This document shows, one piece after another, positions 11,930-24,110 of a stretch of DNA of 64,000 nucleotides (positions are counted from its first letter, which is position 1; each line of letters begins with the position of its first letter). The translations under genes were made by a program, and so were the position numbers. Where the stretch lies: NCBI RefSeq assembly GCF_022682495.2, contig NC_071392.1, forward strand, positions 140,801,554 to 140,865,553, read 5' to 3'. The notes under the pieces are model-generated. The model saw only the letters and a program-made list of their open reading frames with translations, ran no database searches and had not been told where the DNA came from. The DNA is from Desmodus rotundus (Eukaryota; Chordata; Mammalia; Chiroptera; Phyllostomidae).

Positions 11930-13430
11930 TCCTTTGGCCTTAGGGCACACTGAGAAAAGGCCTCCCACCGCTGGCGTGGACGCACACTCTGTAAAGGCTG
12001 AAGACATGTATTGGAGGTTTCATAGCCCTTCAGCCTTTCTCTGGGCTCTATATCCCTGACTGAGGGTGCAGGGCTCCTGTGGCCTGAGCTGTCCCCCCAC
12101 AGCCCTGGGCAGGGTTGGAGGAGCTCGGTGGTGGATTGGTTCTGTCTCCTCTCATCCCTGGCTCTGTACCATTGCAGCTGCTGGTCCTGCTCCAGGGAAC
12201 ACTCACCCGCAGGCACTGATTTGCGTCTGAAACCCCACACGCCTGGCTATCTTTTCTGAAGGAGGGGAAACCCCATGACCACCCCTACAACGTGGCAGCT
12301 CTTACATGTTCCCTGACGTGGCCCACAAACCAAACTTCGGTTCAGTTTTAGCAGCTGTGGAACCAGGAGTAATGACAGCCCGCCAGCCCAGTGACGACGT
12401 GGCAGCTGGGGCTGTGACTTAGCTGATCTGGGAGGCAGCCTGGAAGACTCCAGGTCCCAGGGCTGGGGGAGGCAGGGACAAGAAGGGGGATCTGGATTAA
12501 GCAGCTGAGCCTCTACCCTCTTCTCCAACCCAAGCCCCATTTTCTGCACCCTTTCCTGGACAAGGTGGCCTCACCGCCATCTCCTTTAGGCCGACCTAAC
12601 ACTGCCCCCGTATGTCACCTCTCCCCACTCCTGGCTCCTGTACCTTCCTTCAGGCAGGACCTTCTTCTAATGAGTCTTCGAGGTTCCCCATGCCAGTGGT
12701 TTGCAAACAGCTCTCTTAGAGTTTGAGGAGTTCCTTGCAGGAGCCTTAAAGGGGCAGAAGGAAGGCCAAGAGAGAGGGTCTCCGGGCCCCCAGCCCATGC
12801 CTCCTTCAACCAGAGCAGAACTACTTTCATCTGTCTGATGTATTGGGCTTTTTGCTGAAGATTTTATTTCTTAAACTGGATTTACTACTAAAAACCATGA
12901 TTTTTGAAACGTACAAATTTATTTTCAGGCCACTGGTTGTACCAATGCGATATTGAATAAAAATGAGCCCTGGAGAGAGAAGATCTATCTGCCCAAGGAC
13001 CCAGAGTATCACAAAGTTGCCAAGTATCCTGGGCACCGAGGGACCGGGGATGGTCCCAGGGACCAGGCGTGAGTCCTGGAGGATGTCAGACCTGCTGCCC
13101 CGAAAGCCTGCAGTCTGCTCCGCCTGGCAGGCAGCCAGTAGTCCCTACTTCCTCCCCTGGGCAGAAGGAAAAGGCTCCATCCACCAGCCTGGTACATCCC
13201 TGGAAGAGAAATCAGGGTTACCAGGGGGTGTCAAACTCAGTGTCTCCAGGGGCAGGCAGGTATCAAATGAGAGCAGCCTAAGACGATGCACCTTGATTAT
13301 GGGGCCTATGCCAACTTGGAGAGTGTGTGGCCCATCCTGAGGCTTTGGATCCCTTTCTAAACAAAACCCACCTCTGGGGAAACCTCTCCCTGAGCCACCC
13401 ATCTGGTGCCTTTACTGAGAAGGGCTGAAT
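11930..13430. other. Intergenic, unique, no gene
   Basis: GC-moderate unique sequence with several domain-free open frames up to 125 residues. Nothing recognised. Confidence 0.45.
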
Positions 13431-13540
13431 TCATCTCCCTCCCTTCCTTCTTTCCTCCCTCCCTTCCTTCCTTCCTTCCTTCCTTCCTTCCTCCCTTCCT
13501 CCCTTCCTCCCTTCCCCCCTCCCTCCCTCCCTCCCTCCCT
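13430..13540. repeat. (CCTT)n / (CCCT)n tract at a SINE tail
   Basis: About 110 bases of CCTT units passing into CCCT units. It abuts the 3' (A-rich) end of the minus-oriented VES copy that follows, so read with the SINE it is an AAGG/AGGG expansion growing out of the SINE tail. Confidence 0.85.
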
Positions 13541-13737
13541 TTATTTCTCTCAGATTTTATTTATTCTTAGAGACATGGGAAGGGAGGGAGAAAGAGAGGG
13601 AGAGAAACATTGATCAATAACCTGTCTTACGCACCCAAATCAGGGACCAAACCCACAACCCAACATGTGTCCTGACTGGGAATCGAACCCACAACCTTTC
13701 ACTTTGTGGGATGACACCCAGCCACACTGCTCGGGGC
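13541..13737 (-). repeat. VES SINE (bat tRNA-derived)
   Basis: Minus-oriented copy: purine block GAAAGAGAGGGAGAGAAACATTG-like, CCTGACTGGGAATCGAACCC (reverse of the B box) and a degraded head near 13730. The head is weaker than in younger copies. Confidence 0.75.
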
Positions 13738-14004
13738 AGGATCCATCATTCTCTAAAGGCACTGACCCTCCCTCTTCCTTATTCTTCTGAAAGAAAGATA
13801 AATAATGCCCAACCTCCCAGTTTAGAAAACTTTAAAGGGACACAGCCCCTTGTTTCCTTCTCTCTCCCAATCTGCTCCTCTTCTCCTCCAATTTCTCGTT
13901 TCTCTTCTCTCCATCCTTTTTGCTTGGAAGCTCACTCTCTCTGTCCTTCCCATCCTTTTGAAAAGAACACTGGGCAAGGACTGAGTCCTGGGTCCCTCAC
14001 CCAC

Positions 14005-14075
14005 GCCATAAAGGACTTGGGCAAATCACTTCCCCTCTCTGGGCTTCAGTTGCTCATTTGTAAGATGGAGATGTT
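14005..14075 (-). repeat. MIR SINE fragment
   Basis: ACTTGGGCAAATCACTTCCC and GCTTCAGTTGCTCATTTGTA are the reverse MIR core. Confidence 0.65.
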
Positions 14076-14079
14076 AGGT

Positions 14080-16570
14080 TGGGTCATAATTTCCAAACAG
14101 CAGGTGGCAAAGACCAAGATGAGGGGGCGCAGGTTCCCCTTCAGACCCTCAGAGGCAGCTGTTTGGCTATTTTAATAATACTGTTAACAAAAGGTTCTGC
14201 AGCTAATAATAAAACACTTGCAAATCACTAAGTCATTTAACTTAATGCCTTCCACCATCCAATCCAGTGCTTCCTCTTTCTCTTCTGTCTCCCACTTCTT
14301 TCCCTCTCTGGGATCCTCCACTCAGATCCCAGTTTTGCCAACAGAGCCTTATGGTTCCTGAGCCTATCCTGCTATTTATCTAGAGAGATAGAGCTTTATC
14401 TAGAGTGATAAAGGGCTCTGCCTTTTCACTTGCAGCACGGGAAAAGAAGAGGTTTCTTTCCTGAAATCCCAGGACAGCAAGGGGTACCTAGGGCCAGGAC
14501 AAATCATAGCCAGCCACCCATCCTGGCCCCTGGTCCCAACACAGGTCTCCAATTCCCCACCTCCCCCTCTAAGCTGCCCCCTTCCCAGCCCCATCCCAAG
14601 CTGAGTTATACCCCTGACTCAGACATTCTTGTGTTGTGAATCATCTCCGCCCCAGCCAGCTGAAGCCGGGAGCTCTGGAGCTCACTGCAACCCTCTGCAG
14701 CTGGCCGGCCCTCCCTCGCCCTGCCACGTCCCACACCCTCAGCGCCTCTCCTCCAAGGGCTCAGAATTTCCATTTTCATTCCTTCCAGCTCTGGAAAGAA
14801 ACACAGACAGAGTGGCGAGGGCATGTCGGATTGGGCTCTGTCCTTTCCCCACAGCTCCTAGCACAGGCCCGGGCAAGTGGCTGACTCCCAGGGATAGGCA
14901 CTGAAGTGTGATTTGTCAAATCGAGACCAAGGGACAGAATCAAAGGAAGAGAGACAGAGATACTGACAGAGTCTGTCCCGATCGAGAGAGAGAGACAGGT
15001 GAGGACATGGGGAGAGGAAGAGGCAGGGACAGAGAAACAAATGTGGAGAAAACATACCCAAGTCTTAGCAATAAGACAAAAGTGACCACGTGTCTTCTGG
15101 CATCAGCCTGGAGCGTGGCCTAGCAAGAGCATCTGAGGATTATCTTCTTCTCCGGGGGATGTGTTCTTATTCTTGTTTGACTCACTATTTACTGTTGATT
15201 AGGTCTCTGCCGCTGAAGATACATATTAACTCACAGATTTCTGTCCAGTTACAAAAGAACCCCAGAGGTGACATTTGTATTTGACCCAGAGGTCCTTTGC
15301 CCAGCATTCTTCCCCCACACACATGATCTCCCTTTGAATTCCCGTCGAATCCGTTTTACCATTCTGCTCCTTTCCCCCCGGCATAAAGAAACCACTGGCT
15401 GATACACACTCACTTTTTATTTGTATGAGAGTCATGATTTTAACTTGTAAAGCATATTTTGACAAGAGGCAGAAGTAGAATAAGAGAAAGATGAAGATAA
15501 AGGGAGTGTGTGAGAGGCAGAGACAGAGAGAGAGAAAGGAAAAGAGACAGACACTGGGAGAGACACAGGAGAAAGAGACAGAGAAACAGGAAGAGAGGAA
15601 GGCAGGGGGACCAAGACCCAGTGAAACCTATACAAAGAGAGACAGACAGACAGAAAGGGAGAGAGAGACCGGGGTGAGCCATACATACCTACAAAGGCAT
15701 AAATAGTGGTGGCCGCTGGAGAGGGGGTGGATTGGAGTGGAAAACGGAGATGAGGACCTTTATATTTACTTTATAACTTCCATATTGATGAGTTTATTAG
15801 CTCGTATTCACCTGTCATTCTATGCTTCTAAACTGGAGAAGCAGATGCAGAGAGTAAGGAAAAGAGAGACCATGTGAGAGGAAACCTCCAAAGAAAGATG
15901 ACGTGGAGAGTAACAGAAGCGGAGAAGGCCAGATTGCGATGGACGGCCTTGAGGGCAGGGACCGAGATTGTTCCTGTGGAAACGGGAGGAAACAAGGAGG
16001 CAAACCCGGAGCAGACAGATGGAGGAGGAAGCGGAGCAGGAACAAACAGCCGGGGCAGGCAGAGGGGCCAACAGGAGCCGTGGGGATGGGCCTTCTCCCT
16101 CTTCTCAAAATCTGAGCTCTCGGGCCTGAGGCCATTGTCTTTCAGGGATGTGGGGTCAAGGGAATGGAGAACCGGAGAGCCACTGGTAAGAACTGTGGAA
16201 ACTGCAGATGCCAGCCTCCCTGATGTCTGAAATCCCCCCTCCACATTCTGGGTGCAAAGGGCTATGGGTCCATGCCTTGGAAGGGTTTCTCCAGCCTGAA
16301 AACTGCTAGGCCCACAGGCAAACACCCCTAGTATGTTAGCCTTATACCCTCCAAGCTCCTTAAGGTGGCTTAGGAGTCCCTGCAGAGCCTGACCCCTGCC
16401 TACCCCTCCAGCCTCCTCTCCCAGGCCCCATCCCTTGCCTTCTCCTCCCCTCACCAGCACATTTTGATAACCTGCCCACTTGTAATTGCTCTATCAGACC
16501 AGGATCTCTTGACCCTCCCCTTTGTTTCCCCTGCCTGGGAAAAGTTTCCCTGTGGACCTGAACTGCTCAC
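14080..16570. other. Intergenic with GA-rich low-complexity patches
   Basis: Two purine-rich patches on the plus strand (about 14930-15040 and 15480-15670) consist of GAGACAGAGA-like words and give rise to spurious charged or serine-leucine-rich open frames. The 210-residue minus-strand frame near 15828-16460 has no domain. No gene supported. Confidence 0.5.
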
Positions 16571-16574
16571 TCCT

Positions 16575-16800
16575 ACCATCCTTCAGTTCTCAGCCTGACT
16601 GCGGCTGACTGTGACATCACTTCCTTTGGAAAGCTCTCTGACTCCCAAGGTGTGGGTTAGGTACCTCCTAGCCGTTTATCCATCTGCCTTCCTCACTGCA
16701 CTGGGAGCTTCTTGGGGGGTTCCTGTCTCCATTGTGTCCCTAGCGTTTTGCACAGTGCCCAGCTCAGGGGAGGGGCTCAAGCACTCAGCTCAGTGAGCAG
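16575..16800 (+). repeat. L2 LINE fragment
   Basis: Ends with the L2-like order CACTGGGAGCTTCTTGGGG, GTCCCTAGCGTTTTGCACAG and GGCTCAAGCACTCAG. Diverged. Confidence 0.55.
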
Positions 16801-18235
16801 AAGTAGATCCAGAGATGGAGGCAAGGGAAGGGCAGCAGGGTACCTTCTGCCAGAACCATCTCTTTTATCCCTCTCACCGCCCAATCGCAGAGCTTCCTGC
16901 CTCCCCGGGTCCTTGGAGAGAAACTGAAGCTTCTCAAAGACCATTACTCAGCCCTCAGGCCACGGCTGGCCTGTGAACCAGGGCCAGGTGGGTGTTGGAC
17001 TGAATACAGGCAGGGGACCCTTCCACTCTGCAAGGGCCTTTTCTACTCTCCAACCCAGACCTTCAGCTCCAAGGACAGGCAGTGTCCAGCTTCCCTCTGC
17101 TGCTCCACTGGCCAAGGAGTAAGAAAGAGGGCTCTGTGCTCTCTGGGAGGGTGGCCGAGGGCGTGGGTTGGGGTGAGGGTGGCAGTGCCACGGAATGCCC
17201 GGGAGAGCATGGGTCCATTTCATGGCCTCTCAAGCCCCTTCACACAGAGACCTCCCAGAGCCTCTCCTCCTCTTTCCAATTAGAGAGACCATTTGCCTAA
17301 TGGTGCTCAGCAGTTCCCACAGGGCCCGAGGAAAGGCCACCAGAGAGGGCCGTTGTGAGAGGAGCCTGGCACCTAACATACAAGGCAGCAGTGTGGCCCC
17401 AAGCCGGGTGGCTCAGCCGCAGTCATCTGGCACCCCCTTCTCCATTTTTGTCATATCCTCCTACCCCTGTAATACCGCTTAAACTTATTGTGAAAACATA
17501 AGTACATTCAATGTAAAGGAAAACTTATATCACTCATGCATGAGAATGAGTATTGCTTGCTATGCCAGTGTGTGCTGTTTGCCCCTGCAATCCACTCCCC
17601 ACCCCTCCCCATCTGCTCTGGGTCCTGGGCTGACTTTCAGCCTGCTCAGGGGGACCCCCACAGCCTCTGTTCCATTTGGGATTGGTCAGCGGGAGTATCA
17701 CTAGGAGATTGGGAAGAGGGAGAAAGGACAGTACTAAGGATGTAGTATTTACTCCTTCAGCTCCTTCCCCGGGAAGCACAAAAGGGCTGACTGTGTTCCT
17801 CAGCCCTGGGACATAGCTGCTGTCCCGAGGCCCCTCTCTGGTTCTAGTGACCACATCTCCCCTTGCCTCTCAGGCCCCTTGCAGCTGCTGGCCCTGGGGA
17901 ACTGGACCGTTCCTCTGGTTTACCTCCATGGAGCCCACATCTGTACAAAACGGCCCTTGATTGAATTCTCCGATTACCCATCCGTTTCTTGCTGGGAACC
18001 TGGAATAAGCTTGTCATAAATAGAAAGGAAATGACACATTGCTCATAAAAACATGCCATTAAGTTCTCACGCAATGTAAAAAGAAACAAGGAAGAAGAAT
18101 TTCTGTGTAATGCTAGAGAATGACCTCCAGGACATATTAAGGGAAAACAAGCCACAACAACACATGTTCAGAGCGTCAGGGAGAGAGAACTGAACACAGG
18201 TATACGTTTTTCTTATACCCAGGTGCCCAGGGACG
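16801..18235. other. Intergenic, no gene
   Basis: Unique sequence with an A/T-rich patch at about 17950-18170 that could be an old L1 3' piece. No supported gene. Confidence 0.45.
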
Positions 18236-18239
18236 CGGC

Positions 18240-18620
18240 TGTGACAGAATTCACAAGAAGTGCAGAAAGCAAAGTTTTTTATTGTCACTTTCCCGAGGGA
18301 GGGAAAGGGCTAGGTGCGGGCGGAGATGTGCACCAGCCCCTCCCCAGCCCTGGGGGGTGGGGGCTGCGAGTTTTTATCGGGTTGCAGAGCAGGATGTTTC
18401 AGCTGGGCTGCCACCTGTTCCAATGTTATCTTTGGGCGCAGGGTCCTGTGGTCCCTGCGGTCTGGTGTGTCCTGTTCTGTGAGTTCCCCGAGCCTCTGCA
18501 CCCTCAGGGCGCTTCCAGTAATTTTCTAGCCCTGAGGATAAAGCTCATAGAACAATTAGGGTCAGTCACGCTTTATGGGGTCCGCCAGCTCTGAGAAAGA
18601 GGGCCTGAGAAAATGGCTTT
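18240..18620 (-). mobile_element. Retroviral-type LTR, minus orientation
   Basis: Read on the minus strand there is a TATA-like GATAAAAACT near 18376 followed about 110 bases later by the polyadenylation signal AATAAA in GACAATAAAAAAC near 18280, then a short U5-like end. That spacing is typical of an LTR R region. No internal gag, pol or env sequence adjoins, so it looks like a solo or fragmentary LTR. The family is not identified and the 5' limit is approximate. Confidence 0.5.
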
Positions 18621-19650
18621 TGTCCTATTAGTTTTTGCTTGTAATTTGAAAGAGAAAGAATTGAAAGATGAACCAAAAGTTAATAGAAATGGTTAAATTA
18701 AGGGAAGAGAGGAGGAAGGTTGTTGATAAAAACTAGTTTTGTTAATATACCTTATTATAGAGTTCTAACTTTGGAACCACTAAATGTTTTACATAATTTA
18801 AAATACTAAATTATGTCAAAGAAATAAAGTAAATTCTTAAAAATAAAAATGTACAGAAGCAATGACCCTAATTGTATATCAAGTTGGTAACACAGCCACC
18901 CTGAGAATCATTATTTCAAGTAAATGTAACAGTATTTTGGCCATTCATCCTTACTAAGATACATACTCTGGGAGAAAGTGCATTCAGTAGTCTTATTCTC
19001 AGTATTAATATTTGTATTTTGAAACAGTAGGGTGAAGAAATAAATTATATATATGATAAAGCCAGTAAGTTATGTTAATATCACTAGCAACCAACATTTA
19101 CAGCCTAGGAGATAAAAATTTTTAATCAAAACATTGAACAAAAAGCTCACAATAATTTGAGCTGGGGATTTCAGGCCCCGACTGCATCGTTTTCTCCCCC
19201 GCCCTCTCCAGCACGCTTAGAAGCGACCAACCTGCGGCATTACCTCCTTATTTCACTAAGAAGTTCTGTGAGTGCAAACACTGGGTTCCTGGGAGCCCTG
19301 CCTTTGAGAGGAGCTTGATTACAGCCGTCTGTGGCCAACAGTTCGAATAGCTGCTTTACACCCACATGCCAGGGGCTACGCTGTCCCTGTTAGCCCCAGA
19401 AACAAGGTCAGTAGTGCGTTCCCATCTAATCTGACCACAGACTCCAGTTCAGAAAGTTCACCTTGCAGGTTCTGTCCCTCAGGAACACTCTCAGTGCCAC
19501 TGAATCTGAAGCTTCCAGTTTACAGGGACAGCAGTGGGACAGGGGACATATTTAAAAACACTCCAAGAATTTAAGCAGCCAAATCCAGAAAGTGGGACAT
19601 CCAGCAGCCAAATAAACTGGTTTCTTCCATAAGTAATGGCATAAAAAGGC

Positions 19651-19664
19651 GGGGGGGGGGGGGG
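19651..19664. repeat. G14 homopolymer
   Basis: Fourteen consecutive G on the plus strand. Confidence 0.9.
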
Positions 19665-19967
19665 AAGAGCTAAAGATTATAGAGCTCATAGATTAAATGA
19701 GACATAAGAATAAAGTCTAGGGTGGGGGTTTCTTTGTATCTCCATTCGAAGCAACCAGACATAAATGAGACAATTTAGAACACATGAACATGGACTGGGT
19801 ATTGGGTGATATTAGGGAATTACTTTTTATTGCATTAGATGAGATAATGGAATAGTGGGGCTAGACTGAAAAGAAAGCTTTCACCTGTTAGCTCTACATA
19901 CTGAAATATTTATGGGTATAATGACATAACCTAGAAGACTTGTTAGAAACACATGAGAAATAGAGGT

Positions 19968-19978
19968 GGGGGGGGGGG
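19968..19978. repeat. G11 homopolymer
   Basis: Eleven consecutive G on the plus strand. Confidence 0.9.
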
Positions 19979-20540
19979 AGCGCGTGATCTGATCCAAGCG
20001 CCTTTATCTGATGCTGCGCTTCTGGAGGGCTGCAGCCCCGGGGAAGGCAAGAGTGGGTTTTTTTTAAAGAAAAGGCGCAGGGTTTGTGAGGGGACAGGGG
20101 AGGGACCAGTCTCTTGTTCTTCTGGGCGGGTGCCTCAGGGTTTCAGGGTGAGCCAGGACAATGGGTTAGGTAAAGGGCCGGGCTATCCCCAGCTACAGGA
20201 GGGTCAGTCTGACCATCGACCATGGTGGCTGGCGCCTGATGTCTGTCTTAGGAGGTGGGAAGAGAGTTTGGATTAAGCCGTGGGCTACCAACTGAGTCGG
20301 GATAACTGAGTCATGGGCAGTCCAGCAGGTTGGGACACTGGCCTGACCCTTCCAAGACTGGTTTTGAAACACTGAAAAAAAGTGTGTGATGGGGGTTGGC
20401 TACGTAAAACAAGCTTGATAAGTATTGATAGTATTCAAAGCTGTGTGGTGGGTACATGGAGATTAATAATGTTATTTTCTTTGCTTTGAAGTATGTCTGA
20501 AATTTTTCTTAAAACATTAAGTAAATCTTGTTACTTGTGA

Positions 20541-21540
20541 AGGCTCTGAGACAAAAGTCAGCTCCCTGGTTTAAAAACAAAAACAAAACAAAAACCAGAA
20601 AGATTAGCAAGTGCTAGAAAGGTGCTAGCAGGTGAATAGCTGTAAACTAAGGCTCTCTCTTCCACGTGACCAAAAGGCTTGGGAAAGACTGGAGAAGGAA
20701 GTATTTTACTTACTCTGTGGATTAAGTGTAATTTCACGATAAATCCTCTCCAGAACAGAAAAGTGGTGAGCATCCATCCTGTGAAGCTCTGGTATCATAA
20801 AATGAGCCCAGGATTGGGAGCGGGGGGACTGAAATCTAATTCGCACTCAGTTCTGGTCTCACTGGAAACCCGCTTGTCCTCAAACCACCAGTATGTCAAA
20901 CTTCAATTTGGTAAATGATCACTGCATTTAACAAATCGTTCAGCCATTCACCAGTCACTGTCAGTCACCTACTACTGTCCACGCCTGGTCCTGGGATGCA
21001 GGCGTGCACAGTCCCCGCCTTCACAGACTCAGCTGAGAGTCGAGCCGTGGGCTGCCGTTTCCAGGAGAATGTTCGCTGTTCTGAAAACAGGCAGCGGCCC
21101 AGTGGGACATTTTGAGAGGAATCTGGAGCATTTTCCTCCCACCTACTCAAGTGTTCTGACTCCTGCACTGAGCAGCTGCATTTCAGAACAGCTGAGAGAA
21201 CAGCTGTTGGCTTCCTGTGGCCAGGGGGTGCAATGCTCTGATTGGCCCAAGTGAGGGGCATTCTTATCCCCAAGCAGGAGGTGGAGTCTTTCCACCCCAC
21301 CCGGGGGCTGCGAGTGGGAGGAGGGGTCCTCCAGGGGAAAACTGGGGTGCTGTGAGTGCAGAAAGGGTCAATAGTTGCAGAGAGACAGAACACACCAGCC
21401 CATGGCCTTTCTCATCTCGCTGCAAGTACCAGAATAAACACGCCAAACTTTCCCATTTACTCTGAGAAGAGATAACAGAAAGAAAGGCAATTATATTTGC
21501 AAACTCACCCTGTCAGCAGGAATCAGTCCAAAGAATCATT
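20541..21540. other. Intergenic, no gene
   Basis: A possible old MIR-like piece lies near 20960-21045 (ACCTACTACTGTCCACGCCTGG). Otherwise unique and without supported features. Confidence 0.45.
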
Positions 21541-21544
21541 TCAA

Positions 21545-21700
21545 CCTTTCTATCTCCTTCTCCTCCTCTGTGGAATGGGGATAATGGCATTTATCCCCAT
21601 GCAGCAGCAGTTGAGAAGATTCAGAGAGATCATTCCTGTAAAAAGCTTAGTACCACGGCTGGCACATAAAAAAAGGCTCAATCAATGGCAGCGATTTCAT
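21545..21700 (-). repeat. MIR SINE
   Basis: CCTCCTCTGTGGAATGGGGATA, GAAGATTCAGAGAGATCATT and GCTGGCACATAAAAAAAGGCTC follow the reverse MIR order. Confidence 0.65.
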
Positions 21701-22337
21701 TACCTATTTTCCACTCAGGTCCAGTTCATCAGACTCAGAAACCAACTCCCTGTCCGGCCCAGGGTTCCTGGAATGTGACCTCTTGCTGATTATCTGCTCC
21801 AGCCTCCCCATAGGGCCCAGCAAACCAACCTTGGCCCTGATCACTCAACTTAGGCCCTGAGTCATTCTCTGGGTTGAATGGCCCACAGAGCTTTGCTTGG
21901 AACTCTCAAGAAACCAATTAAATTTTTGTTTATGAGTGTTCTTTGGAATACTAATGACCCTGAAAAGCAGCCTAGCTGCTGAGATGGATCTGATTTATTT
22001 TTTTCCTTGAAGACTCTCGCAAATTCCCTAGGAGACACACCCAGTCCTTCTCTGCACTGATGTTAATCTCAGGCCATTCCTCCTGCCTTGTTTTAACCTG
22101 CCCTCCTTCTCGTTCTCTTCGTCTCACCCCCAGAACAAACTGTTTAATCCTTGATTTTAAAAAGGCACACCCCAGAACCTCCCTAAAATCCAAAATCCTT
22201 TAAAATTCAAGGCCCAGTGGTTTCCCACTTCCCACATAATCAAGGTCAAAACTTTTAGCTCACCTCCAAGACTCCCCAACACTTGACCTCAATTTCCACC
22301 ATTGTCTCTTATGCAACCTGTGTTTGATTCATACTTT

Positions 22338-22533
22338 AAAATTTTTCTTTTATTTATTGATTGGAGAGAGAGAGGGTGGGGAGAGAGAAAGAGACAGAGA
22401 GGAGAGAGACTTGATGTTCCACTGATTGATGCATTCATTAGTTGATTCCTGTGTGTGCCCTGACTGGGGATCAAACCCACAACCTCGCCATGCCGGGATG
22501 GTGCTCTGACCAACTGAGCTACCCAGCCAGGGC
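22338..22533 (-). repeat. VES SINE
   Basis: Minus-oriented: T-rich tail, GAGAGAGAGGGTGGGGAGAG block, CCTGACTGGGGATCAAACCC (reverse B box) and CTGAGCTACCCAGCCAGGGC (reverse A box and start). The head fits a tRNA-derived promoter. Confidence 0.85.
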
Positions 22534-22549
22534 CTGATTCTCATGTGGA

Positions 22550-22880
22550 GTTTTTTTGGTGAAACATGAAATCACCCAGCTGACTCAGCCCTCCTACAGC
22601 CCAGATTTGGCACCCTGAGACTTCTGTTTTTTCCCAAAACTAAAATCACCTTTGAAAGGGAAAAGATTTCAGACCATAGATGACATTCAAGAAAATACGA
22701 CAGGGCAGCTGATGGCGACTGGGAGAACTGTGTGAGGTCCCAAGGTGCCTACTTTGGAGGGGACTGAGGTGTCATTGTCCTATGTACAATGTTTCTTGTA
22801 TCTTATACCTTCTTCAGTAGATGTCTCTATTTTTCATATTACATGGCTAGATACCTTCTGAACCAACCTCATATATTTTA
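22550..22880 (+). mobile_element. Tc1/mariner-type transposase remnant
   Basis: Conceptual plus-strand frames, broken by stops and shifts, give a CCTACAGCCCAGATTTGGC-coded stretch resembling the mariner SPDLAP..FFLFPK region and then a CVRSQGAYFGGD C-terminus typical of DD34D transposases. Only the 3' third remains. A VES SINE sits at its left edge. Confidence 0.65.
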
Positions 22881-23335
22881 AATCCAACCAAAGAGAAGAA
22901 TAAATATCGATGATCATGAAAACTTAAAACTGAAACTGGGGTTTGGGTGACAGTTGCAGACTTGAATCAACCTCCGCAGTCAACTCATTGAAAAGTAACT
23001 TTTTAATTTCATGATATTGAGAAATGCCGCCTTACATGTACTGTCGTGCGCTGCAGTTTGGTCAATGAGGACCACATGTGCAAAGGCCGTCTCATCGATT
23101 GCAATGGAGCTGCACATTCCTGTCTCCTAGTAATGTCTTAGCAGTAGCAACGCTGTACAGTACAAGGCATTACTGTTCTGCGTGGGTCTCCGTCGATCCA
23201 CAGTGATGCTAGGGGTGCTCACCTGGGCCCCAGGGAGCTTCCCACAGGCATCTTTTCCTAAGCCAGTGTTATGGCTGGACAGGCCCTTCCAGTTCATATC
23301 CTGATTTCAAGACACCCTTCGGCAATAACCATCAG
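22881..23335. other. Intergenic, possible old DNA transposon piece
   Basis: Around 23030-23180 the sequence (GTTTGGTCAATGAGGACCACA, CAATGGAGCTGCACATTCCT) resembles an ancient interspersed repeat that I cannot name securely. No gene. Confidence 0.35.
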
Positions 23336-23339
23336 GAAA

Positions 23340-23560
23340 ATCTGAAGAAAAGAGAGTTTATTACTTCCAGGCCCTAGAGCAGACAGGCCATGCCAGGAGG
23401 CACACAGTGGGGTGGCGGGTAGAGGGGTGGGGGAGAGCACAGGTCTTGGGGTTCTGCTTTTATTGGGATTAAAGGTGAGGGCCTAGGGGTTGGTGGATTT
23501 ACTGTTTATTGGTGAATTTAAAACATAAGAATGGGAATTTAAAGCTCAGAGAGAGAAAGG
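23340..23560 (-). mobile_element. Retroviral-type LTR fragment, minus orientation
   Basis: On the minus strand CCCAATAAAAGCAG (TATA-like, near 23463) is followed about 115 bases downstream by AATAAA in GTAATAAACTC (near 23355). This repeats the promoter-to-polyadenylation layout of an LTR. Ends and family not determined; no coding sequence attached. Confidence 0.45.
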
Positions 23561-23859
23561 GGAAGAAAAAAAAAAACCCAACAAGTAGCCCAAATGGTCA
23601 GTTATCAAAGTCAGCCAGAATCACTAAACCAGAGGAGTCTCTTTATCTAGCCATAGTGTGAGGGCTGGCCACTTGCTTACTCAAGATAGCCTTTTCGAAG
23701 TCGATGCCTCTTCGGAGCGGCTTTGCATGCAGACAAAAAAGGAGCTCTACTGAAAGTAACCTCACAGGGTGACCTGATCATGAATTCCTAACTGGGCAGG
23801 TCATACCAAGAAGTTCTCTCTGCCTTAAGCAAGTCCTGTGCGTTGTTTTTTGTGCATGT

Positions 23860-24110
23860 AGGTTAACACCACTTTGAACTAAGTTTAACCACTCTCCAGA
23901 GAGCACGTTATCTTATTAACTATTCTGTAACCCAGTCCCCGCTTTGCTTTCTCCCACCTTCATGTAATCTCAATTTTTAATCTTAAAACAAACTACAAAA
24001 CTGTCATTTTCCAGAGCATTTGAGATGTTGCTTCCTGGCAATTGCTGTCAGTTTTGGCTCAAATAAACTCATAAAATTCTCTACGTGTATGGGTGTTTCT
24101 TACGTCAACA
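23860..24110 (+). mobile_element. LTR-like repeat, plus orientation
   Basis: The 3' part has TTTTGGCTCAAATAAACTC with the polyadenylation signal AATAAA at about 24061, followed by GTGTTTCTTACGTCAACA, which resembles the R/U5 end of an endogenous retroviral LTR. The 5' limit is unclear. Confidence 0.45.

Larger units (their letters stand above)
18640..20540. other. A/T-rich intergenic stretch with two G-runs
   Basis: Mostly A/T-rich between 18640 and 19150, possibly very old retroelement sequence. Runs of G14 (19651-19664) and G11 (19968-19978) stand out. No gene recognised. Confidence 0.5.

Noticed and set aside
13430..13540. CRISPR-like repeat array
   Set aside because: Simple CCTT/CCCT microsatellite without spacers, in a mammalian genome.
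15828..16460. 210-residue minus-strand open frame
   Set aside because: No recognisable domain, low-complexity Ser/Leu/Pro content opposite a purine-rich tract.
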